64,000 nt of DNA from Kribbella pratensis (GCF_004366075.1 NZ_SODU01000003.1:1054001-1118000), one strand, 5' to 3'. Shown: positions 43,696-55,705, counted from the first letter of the stretch. Numbers and translations are program-made. The notes: generated by a model not told the origin, from the letters alone.

Positions 43696-44103
43696 TCACC
43701 AGACGTAGGCGAGGACTTCCCCGCCGACGCCCTTGTTCTTGGCCTGACGGTCGGTCAGCAGTCCCTGGGACGTCGAGATGATCGCGACGCCCAGGCCACC
43801 GAGGACCTTGGGCAGGTTGGTCGACTTCGCGTAGACCCGCAGGCCCGGCTTGCTGATCCGGCGGACGCCCGCGATGGAGCGCTCCCGGCTCGGGCCGAAC
43901 TTCAGGTCGACGGTCAGAGTCTTGCCGACGGCCCCTTCCTTGGGGTCCTCCACCTGGTAGGAGGCGATGTAGCCCTCCTGCTGGAGGATGTCGGCGATGC
44001 CCTGCTTGATCTTGCTGTACGGCATCGTGGTCGACTCGTGGTACGCCTGGTTGGCGTTCCGCAGACGCGTCAACATGTCTGCGATCGGGTCGGTCATCGT
44101 CAT
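43696..44103 (-). CDS. rpsH: 30S ribosomal protein S8
   Basis: S8 binds the central domain of 16S rRNA and in E. coli represses the spc operon. The 135-residue protein starts MTMTDPIADMLTRLRNANQA and ends with the conserved VGGEVLAYVW. Whether it regulates this operon is unknown. A 94-base gap separates it from rpsN. Confidence 0.97.
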   Translation of the reverse strand: MTMTDPIADMLTRLRNANQAYHESTTMPYSKIKQGIADILQQEGYIASYQVEDPKEGAVGKTLTVDLKFGPSRERSIAGVRRISKPGLRVYAKSTNLPKVLGGLGVAIISTSQGLLTDRQAKNKGVGGEVLAYVW

Positions 44104-44197
44104 GGCCTGGGGCCTCTTTCCCGCCGTGGTTTCGCCGTTCGGCGACCTACGGTGACTAGATGGTGGTGAATAGGGAGAAGTTCGGGGGTGGAGACGG

Positions 44198-44383
44198 TCA
44201 CCAGCTGGACTTGGTCACGCCGGGCAGCTCGCCCCGGTGCGCCATCTCCCGCAGGCAGATCCGGCACAGGCCGAACTTGCGGAAGACCGCCTTCGGCCGG
44301 CCGCAGCGCTGGCAGCGCGTGTAGCCACGCACCGCGAACTTCGGCTTCCGGGCCTGCTTGACCTTGAGTGCTGTCTTCGCCAC
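44198..44383 (-). CDS. rpsN: 30S ribosomal protein S14, zinc type
   Basis: This 61-residue S14 has the zinc ligands Cys24, Cys27, Cys40 and Cys43 (YTRCQRCGRP and LCRICLREMA). It is the type Z form used under zinc-replete conditions. It begins one base after rplE ends. A zinc-free paralog may exist elsewhere in the genome. Confidence 0.97.
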   Translation of the reverse strand: MAKTALKVKQARKPKFAVRGYTRCQRCGRPKAVFRKFGLCRICLREMAHRGELPGVTKSSW

Positions 44384-44384
44384 G

Positions 44385-44957
44385 TCAGTTCTCCTTGAAC
44401 GGGAAGCCGAGCGCCCGCAGCAGGGCCCGACCCTCGTCGTCGTTCTTCGCGGTGGTCACCACGGTGATGTCCATGCCCCGGACCCGATCGATCCGGTCCT
44501 GGTTGATCTCGTGGAACATCACCTGCTCGGTCAGACCGAAGGTGTAGTTCCCGGTGCCGTCGAACTGCTTCGGGGACAGGCCGCGGAAGTCACGGATCCG
44601 GGGCAGCGCGAGCGCCAGCAGCCGGTCCAGGAACTCCCACATCCGGTCGCCGCGCAGCGTCACGTGGGCGCCGATCGGCATCCCCTCACGCAGCTTGAAC
44701 TGCGCGATCGACTTGCGGGCCTTGGTGACCTGCGCCTTCTGGCCGGTGATCGCGGCCAGGTCCTTCACGGCGCCCTCGATCAGCTTCGAGTCGCGCGCCG
44801 CCTCGCCGACACCCATGTTCACCACGATCTTGGTGAGCCCGGGCACCTGCATGACGTTCGCGTACTGGAACTGGTCCTGCAGCTGGCCGACGATCTCCTC
44901 GCGGTACTTCGTCTTCAGCCGCGGCTGGACCTTGGTCTCGCTAACTGCGGTGGTCAT
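44385..44957 (-). CDS. rplE: 50S ribosomal protein L5
   Basis: L5 binds 5S rRNA and bridges to S13. The 190-residue product has YANVMQVPGLTKIVVNMGVG, TKARKSIAQFKLREGMPIGA and RGMDITVVTTAKNDDEGRAL. It overlaps rplX by one base. Confidence 0.97.
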   Translation of the reverse strand: MTTAVSETKVQPRLKTKYREEIVGQLQDQFQYANVMQVPGLTKIVVNMGVGEAARDSKLIEGAVKDLAAITGQKAQVTKARKSIAQFKLREGMPIGAHVTLRGDRMWEFLDRLLALALPRIRDFRGLSPKQFDGTGNYTFGLTEQVMFHEINQDRIDRVRGMDITVVTTAKNDDEGRALLRALGFPFKEN

Positions 44958-45346
44958 TAGATCTCCTCGCCGGTACGCCGGGCGATCCGGACGCTCCGGT
45001 AACCCGTGTACGTCGAACCGTCGGGACGGCGCTTCTGCACCTCGACACGGTTGTAGCCGACGCGCGTGGTCACCTTCTCCTTCTTGCCGTCCTTCTCGAC
45101 CTCGACAAGAAGCGCCACGTTCGAGACGTGGATCGGGGCTTCCTGGGTGACGATGCCACCGGTGGTGCCGCCGCGCTGGGCCTGCTGCACCTTGGTGTGC
45201 TTCTTCACCCGGTTGACGCCCTCGACGATGACCTTCTCGTCGTCCGGGAAGACCTGGATGATCTTGCCCTCGAGGCCCTTGGACCTACCGGCGATCACGC
45301 GGACCTGATCGCCCTTCTTCACGTTCAGCTTCTTCTGCTGGGCCAT
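44957..45346 (-). CDS. rplX: 50S ribosomal protein L24
   Basis: L24 starts 50S assembly and has a KOW motif (VKKGDQVRVIAGRSKGLEGK). At 129 residues it is about 25 longer than E. coli L24, with a C-terminal extension RVEVQKRRPDGSTYTGYRSV common in actinobacteria. It starts one base after rplN ends. Confidence 0.96.
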   Translation of the reverse strand: MAQQKKLNVKKGDQVRVIAGRSKGLEGKIIQVFPDDEKVIVEGVNRVKKHTKVQQAQRGGTTGGIVTQEAPIHVSNVALLVEVEKDGKKEKVTTRVGYNRVEVQKRRPDGSTYTGYRSVRIARRTGEEI

Positions 45347-45347
45347 C

Positions 45348-45716
45348 TCAGAGCACCTCCGGCGCGAGCGAGATGATCTTCATGAAGCGCTTCTCGCGCA
45401 GCTCCCGGCCGACCGGCCCGAAGATACGGGTGCCGCGCGGCTCGCCGTCGGCCTTCAGGATCACCGCGGCGTTCTCGTCGAAGCGGATGTAGGAGCCGTC
45501 CGGACGCCGGCGCTCCTTCACGGTCCGCACGACGACCGCCTTGACGACGTCACCCTTCTTCACACCGCCGCCGGGGATCGCGTCCTTGACGGTGGCGACG
45601 ATCGTGTCACCGACACCGGCGTAGCGCCGACCGGAGCCACCGAGAACGCGGATGCAAAGGATCTCCTTCGCGCCCGTGTTGTCGGCGACCTTCAGTCGCG
45701 ACTCCTGCTGGATCAT
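45348..45716 (-). CDS. rplN: 50S ribosomal protein L14
   Basis: L14 forms intersubunit bridge B8. The 122-residue sequence (MIQQESRLKVADNTGAKEIL to KIISLAPEVL) is highly conserved over its whole length. A 95-base gap separates it from rpsQ, with no evident gene. Confidence 0.98.
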   Translation of the reverse strand: MIQQESRLKVADNTGAKEILCIRVLGGSGRRYAGVGDTIVATVKDAIPGGGVKKGDVVKAVVVRTVKERRRPDGSYIRFDENAAVILKADGEPRGTRIFGPVGRELREKRFMKIISLAPEVL

Positions 45717-45811
45717 CTGTTGATCTCCTGGTTGTCTCGCTGGTTCTCACTCACGTGAGCCTTGCGGAACGAATAATTTCGAATGGTTGCCGATCGCATG
45801 CGACCGAACGG

Positions 45812-46108
45812 CTACTTGGCCTTCTCGAGGATCTCGACGACGCGCCAGCGCTTGGTCGCCGACAGCGGCCGGGTCTCCATCAGGAGGACGCGGTCGCCGA
45901 TGCCGGCGGCGTTCTGCTCGTCGTGCGCCTTGAGCTTGCTGGTACGCCGGATGACCTTGCCGTACAGCTTGTGCTTGACCCGGTCCTCGACCTCGACGGT
46001 GACGGTCTTGTCCATCTTGTCGCTCAGCACCAGACCCTCACGGGTCTTCCGGCGGCCTCGCGCCTCGGTGGTCGTGCTCACGGTCTCGTCCTTCGCGTTC
46101 TCGGTCAT
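45812..46108 (-). CDS. rpsQ: 30S ribosomal protein S17
   Basis: S17 is a primary 16S rRNA binder. The 98-residue protein has a short charged N-terminal extension, then RKTREGLVLSDKMDKTVTVE and GDRVLLMETRPLSATKRWRV. It overlaps rpmC by four bases (ATGA). Confidence 0.97.
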   Translation of the reverse strand: MTENAKDETVSTTTEARGRRKTREGLVLSDKMDKTVTVEVEDRVKHKLYGKVIRRTSKLKAHDEQNAAGIGDRVLLMETRPLSATKRWRVVEILEKAK

Positions 46109-46383
46109 GCGTTGGCCTTCTCACTGTCGTCCGCAGCTTCGTCGGCCTGCGCCTCGGCAACCGGGGCGTCGACCTCCTCGGTGATCCCGAGCGCACGCTC
46201 GGACAGCACCGTGTAGATGCGGGCGATGTCCTTGCGGACGGCGCGCAGCCGCCCGTGGGACTCCAGCTGGCCCGTGGCAGCCTGGAACCGGAGGTTGAAC
46301 AGCTCCTCCTTGGCTTCGCCGAGCTTCGTCATCAGCTCGTCACGACCCAGGTTCCGCAGCTCGGCGGCGGTCAGGGTAGCCAT
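46105..46383 (-). CDS. rpmC: 50S ribosomal protein L29
   Basis: L29 lies at the tunnel exit. The core is LTAAELRNLGRDELMTKLGE and KEELFNLRFQAATGQLESHG. At 92 residues it carries a 25-residue acidic C-terminal tail (EEVDAPVAEAQADEAADDSE) not found in E. coli. It overlaps rplP by one base. Confidence 0.97.
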   Translation of the reverse strand: MATLTAAELRNLGRDELMTKLGEAKEELFNLRFQAATGQLESHGRLRAVRKDIARIYTVLSERALGITEEVDAPVAEAQADEAADDSEKANA

Positions 46384-46802
46384 CAGTTCTCACCTGCCTC
46401 TCGGGTGATGAAGCGGCACTTCATCGGCAACTTGTGGATCGCGCGGCGCATTGCCTCGCGAGCGATGTCCTCCGGCACACCGGAGAGCTCGAACATCACG
46501 CGACCGGCCTTCACGTTGGCGATCCACCATTCCGGCGAACCCTTACCGGAACCCATCCGGGTCTCGGCCGGCTTCTTGGTCAGCGGGCGGTCCGGGTAGA
46601 TGTTGATCCACACCTTGCCGCCACGCTTGATGTGCCGGGTCATCGCGATACGCGCGGCCTCGATCTGCCGGTTGGTGACGTAGTGGCTCTCCAGCGCCTG
46701 GATGCCGAAGTCACCGAAGGCGAGCGACGTACCGCCCTTGGCCGCGCCGGAGCGCGTCGGGTGGTGCTGCTTGCGGTGCTTGACCTTGCGGGGGATGAGC
46801 AT
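46383..46802 (-). CDS. rplP: 50S ribosomal protein L16
   Basis: L16 organises the A-site tRNA region of the 50S. The 139-residue sequence starts MLIPRKVKHRKQHHPTRSGA and has the typical KGGKVWINIYP-like strand (here RGGKVWINIYPDRPLTKKPA) and MGSGKGSPEWWIANVKAGRV. It lies three bases after rpsC. Confidence 0.98.
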   Translation of the reverse strand: MLIPRKVKHRKQHHPTRSGAAKGGTSLAFGDFGIQALESHYVTNRQIEAARIAMTRHIKRGGKVWINIYPDRPLTKKPAETRMGSGKGSPEWWIANVKAGRVMFELSGVPEDIAREAMRRAIHKLPMKCRFITREAGEN

Positions 46803-46805
46803 GGT

Positions 46806-47666
46806 TCAGCTCTCCGTTCCGGTCGTCTCGGCGGCCTTCTCGGCAGCCGGCGCGGACGCCTCGGCAACCGGAGCCGCCGCGTTGTTGTCACGACGGTTGT
46901 CACGGCGGTCGTCGCGACGGCCGCCACGGTCACCACCGCGACCGCCACGGTCACCGCGGTCGCCACCGTCACGACGGGCCGGACGGCCACGCTGCTGGGT
47001 GGCGGCGCGAGCAGCGGCCTGCGCCTCACGCTCGGCGCGGGTGCCGGCGACGTCGCCCTTGTAGATCCAGACCTTCACGCCGATCCGGCCGAAGGTCGTC
47101 CGGGCCTCGTAGAAGCCGTAGTCGATGTCGGCCCGCAGCGTGTGCAGCGGGACGCGGCCCTCGCGGTAGAACTCCGACCGCGACATTTCCGCGCCACCGA
47201 GCCGGCCGGAGCACTGGATCCGGATGCCCAGGGCGCCGCCACGCATGGTGGTCTGCATCGCCTTGCGCATCGCGCGGCGGAACGCCACGCGGCCGGACAG
47301 CTGCTCGGCCACGCCCTGCGCGACCAGCTGGGCGTCGACCTCGGCGTTCTTCACCTCGAGGATGTTCAGCTGCACCTGCTTGCCGGTGAGCTCCTCCAGG
47401 CTGCCCCGGATCCGGTCCGCCTCGGCGCCACGGCGACCGATGACGATGCCCGGACGAGCGGTGTGGATGTCGACCCGGACCCGGTCACGGGTGCGCTCGA
47501 TCTCCACGCGGGAGATGCCGGCGCGCTCCATGCCCTTGCTCAGCAGACGACGGATCTTGACGTCCTCGCCCACGTAGTCCTTGTACAGCTTGTCGGCGTA
47601 CCAACGGCTCTTGTGGTCGGTGCTGATGCCGAGACGGAACCCGTGCGGGTTAACCTTCTGTCCCAC
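46806..47666 (-). CDS. rpsC: 30S ribosomal protein S3 with Arg/Gly/Asp-rich tail
   Basis: S3 helps form the mRNA entry channel. Residues 1-215 are the conserved protein (GQKVNPHGFRLGISTDHKSR, the KH domain with TARPGIVIGRRGAEADRIR, and EMSRSEFYREGRVPLHTLRA). Residues about 216-286 are a low-complexity tail (RDGGDRGDRGGRGGDRGGRR) ending in an Ala/Glu stretch. The start is GTG 47666, one base after the rplV stop. Confidence 0.97.
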   Translation of the reverse strand: MGQKVNPHGFRLGISTDHKSRWYADKLYKDYVGEDVKIRRLLSKGMERAGISRVEIERTRDRVRVDIHTARPGIVIGRRGAEADRIRGSLEELTGKQVQLNILEVKNAEVDAQLVAQGVAEQLSGRVAFRRAMRKAMQTTMRGGALGIRIQCSGRLGGAEMSRSEFYREGRVPLHTLRADIDYGFYEARTTFGRIGVKVWIYKGDVAGTRAEREAQAAARAATQQRGRPARRDGGDRGDRGGRGGDRGGRRDDRRDNRRDNNAAAPVAEASAPAAEKAAETTGTES

Positions 47667-47667
47667 G

Positions 47668-48267
47668 TCAGGACTCCTTCTTCTCAGCGGTGGCCTTCTT
47701 GGTGGCCGCCTTCTTGGCGGACGCCTTCTTGGCCGGCTTCTCGGCGGCCTCGGCCGGCTTGTCGGCAGCCTTCTTGGCCGCCTTCTTCGCCGGTGCCTTC
47801 TTCGCCGTGTCAGCGGTGTCCGCGGACTTCTTCGCGGCGGCCTTCTTGACCGGGGCCTTCTCGGCCGGCTCGGCCTCGCGCGGCGCGACGACCACGGTGA
47901 TGTGGCTCGTCCGCTTGTCGATCCGGGTGGCCCGGCCCTGTGCACGCGGGCGGTGACGCTTCAGCGTCGGACCCTCGTCCACGTAGGCCTTCGCCACGAC
48001 CAGGTCGGCGCGGTTCAGGTGCTCGGTGCCCTCGGCGTTCGCCGCGGCGCTGTCGACGACCTTGTACACGGTCGCGGCAGCGGCCTGCGGGGCGAACTTC
48101 AGAGTGGCGAGTGCGTCGTCGACGCCCAGACCGCGCACCAGATCGACCACGCGGCGCGCCTTCATCGGCGTCACGCGGACGAAGCGCGCGACCGCGAAGG
48201 CCCCGGGCTGCTCGCCCAGCAGGCTCTCGCGACGGGCGCTGATCGCCCTACGCTCTTGAACGCTCAT
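47668..48267 (-). CDS. rplV: 50S ribosomal protein L22 with Lys/Ala-rich tail
   Basis: L22 lines the exit tunnel. Residues 1-130 are conserved (FVRVTPMKARRVVDLVRGLG, AEGTEHLNRADLVVAKAYVD, RPRAQGRATRIDKRTSHITV). The last 70 residues are a histone-H1-like Lys/Ala tail (KKAPAKKAAKKAADKPAEAA). The gap to rpsS is 52 bases. Confidence 0.97.
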   Translation of the reverse strand: MSVQERRAISARRESLLGEQPGAFAVARFVRVTPMKARRVVDLVRGLGVDDALATLKFAPQAAAATVYKVVDSAAANAEGTEHLNRADLVVAKAYVDEGPTLKRHRPRAQGRATRIDKRTSHITVVVAPREAEPAEKAPVKKAAAKKSADTADTAKKAPAKKAAKKAADKPAEAAEKPAKKASAKKAATKKATAEKKES

Positions 48268-48319
48268 GATGTTCGAATCTCTCCGTAGATTGCTTTCGCT
48301 TCGTCACTGTCCTCGCGGA

Positions 48320-48601
48320 TCAGCGACGCCGTGACTTCCGGTCGTCCTTCTCGTGACCCTTGAACGTCCGGGTCGGGGCGAACTCGCCGAGCTTGTGCCC
48401 GACCATCGAGTCCGTCACGAACACCGGCACGTGCTTGCGGCCGTCGTGCACCGCAATCGTGTGGCCGATCATGTCCGGCACGATCATCGATCGGCGAGAC
48501 CAGGTCTTGATGACGTTCTTGGTGCCCTTCTCGTTCTGCACCTCCACCTTCTTTGCCAGGTGGTGGTCGACGAACGGGCCCTTCTTCAAGCTGCGTGGCA
48601 T
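48320..48601 (-). CDS. rpsS: 30S ribosomal protein S19
   Basis: S19 is in the 30S head near the A-site tRNA. The 93-residue sequence starts MPRSLKKGPFVDHHLAKKVE and contains RRSMIVPDMIGHTIAVHDGR. It lies 15 bases after rplB. Confidence 0.98.
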   Translation of the reverse strand: MPRSLKKGPFVDHHLAKKVEVQNEKGTKNVIKTWSRRSMIVPDMIGHTIAVHDGRKHVPVFVTDSMVGHKLGEFAPTRTFKGHEKDDRKSRRR

Positions 48602-48616
48602 GTGGCCGGCTCCCTA

Positions 48617-49450
48617 TCAGCGCTTCTTGCCGGCCTTGCGGCGCCGGACGATCATTCGGTCGCTTTCCTTGCGGGTGCGGGTCCGGCCTTCCGGCTGGCC
48701 CCACGGGGACACCGGGTGGCGACCACCCGAGGTCTTACCCTCACCACCACCGTGCGGGTGGTCGACCGGGTTCATCGCGACACCGCGGACGGTCGGGCGC
48801 TTGCCCTTCCAGCGCATCCGGCCCGCCTTGCCCCAGTTGATGTTCGACTGCTCGCCGTTGCCGACCTCACCGAGGGTGGCGCGGCAGCGCACGTCGACCA
48901 TCCGGACCTCGCCGGACGGCATCCGCAGGGTCGCCATCCGGCCTTCCTTCGCGACCAGCTGAATGCTGGCGCCGGCCGAGCGACCCATCTTGGCGCCACC
49001 GCCCGGGCGCAGCTCGACGGCGTGCACCGTGGAGCCGACCGGGATGTTGCGCAGCGGCAGGTTGTTGCCGATCTTGATGTCCGCGGCCGGGCCGTTCTCG
49101 ACGACCGTGCCCTGCTTCAGGTTGGACGGGGCGAGGATGTAGCGCTTCTCGCCGTCCACGTAGTGCAGCAGCGCGATCCGCGCGGTCCGGTTCGGGTCGT
49201 ACTCGATGTGCGCGACCTTGGCCGGCACGCCGTCCTTGTCGTACCGCTTGAAGTCGATCAGCCGGTACGCCCGCTTGTGACCGCCACCGTGGTGCCGGGT
49301 GGTGATCTTGCCGGAGTTGTTCCGGCCGCCCTTCTTCGGCAGCGGGCGCAGCAGCGACTTCTCAGGGGTCGAACGGGTGAGCTCGACGAAGTCGGCCACG
49401 CTCGAGCCACGGCGGCCCGGCGTCGTCGGCTTGTACTTGCGGATTCCCAT
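48617..49450 (-). CDS. rplB: 50S ribosomal protein L2
   Basis: L2 is close to the peptidyl transferase centre. The 277-residue sequence has KITTRHHGGGHKRAYRLIDF, VELRPGGGAKMGRSAGAS and the near-universal MNPVDHPHGGGEGKTSGG. It overlaps rplW by one base. Confidence 0.98.
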   Translation of the reverse strand: MGIRKYKPTTPGRRGSSVADFVELTRSTPEKSLLRPLPKKGGRNNSGKITTRHHGGGHKRAYRLIDFKRYDKDGVPAKVAHIEYDPNRTARIALLHYVDGEKRYILAPSNLKQGTVVENGPAADIKIGNNLPLRNIPVGSTVHAVELRPGGGAKMGRSAGASIQLVAKEGRMATLRMPSGEVRMVDVRCRATLGEVGNGEQSNINWGKAGRMRWKGKRPTVRGVAMNPVDHPHGGGEGKTSGGRHPVSPWGQPEGRTRTRKESDRMIVRRRKAGKKR

Positions 49451-49755
49451 TACGACTGGCCTCCGAAGATGTCGATGCGGTCGTCGCCCTTGAGGGTGAC
49501 GATCGCCCGCTTGGTGTCCGGGCGCTTGCCGAAGCCGGACCGGGTCCGGCGCCGCTTGCCCTTGCGGTTGAGGGTGTTGACGTCGCTGACCTTGACCTTG
49601 AAGACCTTCTCGACCGCGAGCTTGATCTCGGTCTTGTTGGCGTCCGGTGCGACCTCGAACGTGTACTTCTGCTCGTCCAGCAGGCCGTAGCTCTTCTCGC
49701 TCACGACCGGCCGGAGCAGCACGTCACGCGGGTCCTTGTTGACTCCGTGGCTCAT
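49450..49755 (-). CDS. rplW: 50S ribosomal protein L23
   Basis: L23 is the docking site for trigger factor and SRP at the tunnel exit. The 101-residue product has DVLLRPVVSEKSYGLLDEQK and NKTEIKLAVEKVFKVKVSDV. It overlaps rplD by four bases. Confidence 0.97.
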   Translation of the reverse strand: MSHGVNKDPRDVLLRPVVSEKSYGLLDEQKYTFEVAPDANKTEIKLAVEKVFKVKVSDVNTLNRKGKRRRTRSGFGKRPDTKRAIVTLKGDDRIDIFGGQS

Positions 49756-50444
49756 GCCTCTACCTCCTCGGCCTCAGTCGACGTTGCGACGGCCTTGACG
49801 GACTTGCCCTTGGGCGCGCCGGCGACGAAGGAGTCGAGCGCGCTCTTGGTGAACACGACCGCGTCGCTGACCAGAACGTCGTACGCGTTCAACTGGTCGG
49901 CGGCGATCAGGTGCACGTGCTGCACGTTGCGCAGGCTCAGCCAGGTGAGCTCGTCGGCGCGGTCGACGACGACCAGCGCCTTGCCCGGCTCGGTCACCTC
50001 GCCCAGCACCTTCAGGGCCGACTTGGTGGAGGGCTTGTCGCCGTCCACGAAGCTCTCGACCACGAACACCTGGCCGTCACGGGCCCGGTCGGACAGCGCA
50101 CCGCGGAGCGCGGCGGCGATCATCTTCTTCGGGGTCCGCTGGCTGTAGTCGCGCGGCACCGGGCCGTGGACGACGCCACCGCCGGTGAACTGCGGCGCGC
50201 GGGTCGAGCCCTGACGGGCGCGACCGGTGCCCTTCTGGCGGTACGGCTTGGCGCCACCGCCGGACACCTCGCCCCGGGTCTTCGCCTTGTGCGTACCCTG
50301 GCGGGCCGCGGCCAGCTGGGCCACCACGACCTGGTGGATCAGCGGCACGTTGACCTGGACGTCGAACAGCTCGGCCGGAAGCTCGGCGGAACCCTTCTTG
50401 CTGACCTTGTCGCCCTTCACGACGACGACGTCGACGGTGCTCAC
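49752..50444 (-). CDS. rplD: 50S ribosomal protein L4
   Basis: L4 lines the exit tunnel; in E. coli it also represses the S10 operon. The 230-residue sequence has QGTHKAKTRGEVSGGGAKPY, QKGTGRARQGSTRAPQFTGG and GPVPRDYSQRTPKKMIAAAL. Whether it controls this operon is not shown. It overlaps rplC by four bases. Confidence 0.98.
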   Translation of the reverse strand: MSTVDVVVVKGDKVSKKGSAELPAELFDVQVNVPLIHQVVVAQLAAARQGTHKAKTRGEVSGGGAKPYRQKGTGRARQGSTRAPQFTGGGVVHGPVPRDYSQRTPKKMIAAALRGALSDRARDGQVFVVESFVDGDKPSTKSALKVLGEVTEPGKALVVVDRADELTWLSLRNVQHVHLIAADQLNAYDVLVSDAVVFTKSALDSFVAGAPKGKSVKAVATSTEAEEVEA

Positions 50445-51097
50445 TTCGCAGCTCCCTTCGCGGCGTTGCGGATCAGCACCAGACCACCCTTGGGGCCGGG
50501 AACGGCGCCCTTCAGCAGGATCAGGCCGCGCTCGGTGTCCACCGCGTGCACGGAGACGTTCTGGGTGGTGACCTGCTCGGCGCCCATCCGGCCCGCCATC
50601 CGCAGGCCCTTGAAGACCCGGCCCGGGGTGGCGCAGCCGCCGATGGAACCCGGCGAGCGGTGCTTCTTGTGCACACCGTGGGTGGCGCGCAGACCGTGGA
50701 AGCCGTGCCGCTTCATGACACCGGCGAAACCCTTGCCCTTGCTGGTCGCGGAAACGTCGACCCGCTCGCCGGCCTCGAAGGCCTCGGCCTTGATCTCCTG
50801 GCCCAGGGTGTACTCGCTGGCGTCAGCGGTCCGCAGCTCGAGCAGGTGACGGCGCGGGGTCACGCCGGCCTTCTCGAAGTGGCCGCGCATCGGCGAGTTC
50901 ACCTTGCGGGGGTCGATGTCGCCGAAGGCGATCTGGACGCCGTCGTACCCGTGGCTGGCCGAGGTACGGACCTCGGTGACGACGCACGGGCCGGCCTGGA
51001 CCACGGTCACGGGGACGACGCGGTTGTTCTCGTCCCAGGTCTGGGTCATGCCGAGCTTGGTGCCCAGCAGACCGCGCGTGTTCTTTAGCTTGCTCAT
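50441..51097 (-). CDS. rplC: 50S ribosomal protein L3
   Basis: L3 starts 50S assembly and reaches the peptidyl transferase centre. The 218-residue sequence has RGLLGTKLGMTQTWDENNRV and ATSKGKGFAGVMKRHGFHGL with GSIGGCATPGRVFKGLRMAG. It lies 16 bases after rpsJ. Confidence 0.98.
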   Translation of the reverse strand: MSKLKNTRGLLGTKLGMTQTWDENNRVVPVTVVQAGPCVVTEVRTSASHGYDGVQIAFGDIDPRKVNSPMRGHFEKAGVTPRRHLLELRTADASEYTLGQEIKAEAFEAGERVDVSATSKGKGFAGVMKRHGFHGLRATHGVHKKHRSPGSIGGCATPGRVFKGLRMAGRMGAEQVTTQNVSVHAVDTERGLILLKGAVPGPKGGLVLIRNAAKGAAK

Positions 51098-51113
51098 TGG
51101 CTGTTCGCGTCCC

Positions 51114-51422
51114 TCAGAGCTTGATCTCGATGTCGACGCCGGCCGGCAGGTCGAGACGCATCAGCGAGTCGACGGTCTTCGGCGTGGGGTCGATGATGTC
51201 GATGAGCCGCTTGTGGGTGCGCATCTCGAAGTGCTCGCGGCTGTCCTTGTACTTGTGCGGCGAGCGGATGACGCAGAACACGTTCTTTTCCGTCGGCAAC
51301 GGCACCGGGCCAGCAACCTTCGCACCAGTACGCGTCACCGTGTCGACAATCTTGCGTGCCGAGCTGTCGATGACCTCGTGGTCGTAGGCCTTCAGCCGGA
51401 TGCGGATCTTCTGTCCCGCCAT
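51114..51422 (-). CDS. rpsJ: 30S ribosomal protein S10
   Basis: S10 (also NusE, the transcription-antitermination partner of NusB and NusG) opens the operon. The 102-residue sequence starts MAGQKIRIRLKAYDHEVIDS and contains GPVPLPTEKNVFCVIRSPHK. ATG 51422 is preceded by a purine-rich leader. The frame is open upstream to 51668, but that part overlaps the conserved leader and is not S10. Confidence 0.98.
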   Translation of the reverse strand: MAGQKIRIRLKAYDHEVIDSSARKIVDTVTRTGAKVAGPVPLPTEKNVFCVIRSPHKYKDSREHFEMRTHKRLIDIIDPTPKTVDSLMRLDLPAGVDIEIKL

Positions 51423-51466
51423 CGCTTCGCTTTGTCCTTCTCTATCGTCTTCGCCTTCGTCGCTCC

Positions 51467-51496
51467 GACCCCCGCGGTCGGGTGTGTCGCGTGCGC
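51467..51496 (-). promoter_or_regulatory. shared leader element upstream of the S10 operon
   Basis: This 30-base segment (mRNA sense: GCGCACGCGA at its 5' end, then CACACCCGACCGCGGGGGTC) is identical to 56127-56156 upstream of rpsL. It ends 44 bases before the rpsJ ATG. The distal part (CCGACC-GCGG-GGGTCGG) can fold into a 6-bp stem. The rest of the 361-bp rpsJ/tuf gap holds a possible -10-like CACAAT at 51654-51649 and the tuf terminator. Confidence 0.6.
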
Positions 51497-51736
51497 GGAA
51501 CGCGCGTGACCCACCGCTTCGTCGACCTGGATTGGAGATCGGGGCCCGGTCTCGGACCGGAACCTCGGCAACGTCTCCGGTCCAGCGCACCAGCCAGATC
51601 AAGAAGATCTGGGGCGCACCCCGGCGGCCTCGCCTGAGCAACCTGAATATTGTGCCATCGATCGGCATCGAAACGCCAATCGGTAGCTTTCACGCCCGAT
51701 CCGGTACCACCTGAGCGCCGGATCAGGCGCAAAGCA

Positions 51737-51777
51737 GAGGTCCGCGAGGGCTCAGTTCTCGAGCCCTCGCGGACCTC
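51737..51777 (-). terminator. terminator after tuf
   Basis: A perfect 17-bp stem (GAGGTCCGCGAGGGCTC and its complement, loop AGTTCTC) starts seven bases after the tuf stop. It separates the str operon from the S10 operon. Confidence 0.88.
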
Positions 51778-51783
51778 ATGAGA

Positions 51784-52977
<1,194 letters not shown>

Positions 52978-53051
52978 TGGGGCCCTCCTAGATAAATGTT
53001 GACTACGCCGTACGCCGACGCGCTTGGGGTGTGGTGGTCAGGAGCGAGAGA

Positions 53052-55163
<2,112 letters not shown>

Positions 55164-55234
55164 CTCGGTGGTCTACCTCTCGATTCTGTACTGCGTCAAA
55201 GGGGTGAGGGCTGGAGTCCGGATCGGACTCCGGG

Positions 55235-55705
55235 TCACCAGCGGTAGTGGGCGAAAGCCTTGTTGGCTTCGGCCATCTTGTGCGTGTCCTCGCGGCGCTT
55301 CACCGATGCACCGAGACCGTTGGACGCGTCCAGGATCTCGTTCATCAGGCGCTCGGACATGGTCTTCTCGCGACGGGCCCGCGAGTACATCGTCAGCCAG
55401 CGCAGCGCCAGCGTGGTGGACCGGCCGGGCTTGACCTCGATCGGCACCTGGTAGGTGGCGCCACCGACTCGACGGCTCTTGACCTCGATGCTCGGCTTCA
55501 CGTTGTCCAGCGCACGCTTCAGCGTGATCACCGGGTCGGTGCCGGTCTTGGTGCGAGTGCCCTCGAGCGCGCTGTAGACGATGCTCTGCGCGATCTGCTT
55601 CTTGCCGTCGACCAGGATCTTGGAGATCAACTGGGTGACGAGCGGCGAACTGTAGACCGGGTCGATGATGACCGGGCGCTTCGGGGCGGGGCCCTTGCGC
55701 GGCAT
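55235..55705 (-). CDS. rpsG: 30S ribosomal protein S7
   Basis: S7 nucleates assembly of the 30S head; in E. coli it represses the str operon. The 156-residue product starts MPRKGPAPKRPVIIDPVYSS and contains VKSRRVGGATYQVPIEVKPG. Its ATG overlaps the rpsL stop by one base (TAATG). Confidence 0.98.
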   Translation of the reverse strand: MPRKGPAPKRPVIIDPVYSSPLVTQLISKILVDGKKQIAQSIVYSALEGTRTKTGTDPVITLKRALDNVKPSIEVKSRRVGGATYQVPIEVKPGRSTTLALRWLTMYSRARREKTMSERLMNEILDASNGLGASVKRREDTHKMAEANKAFAHYRW

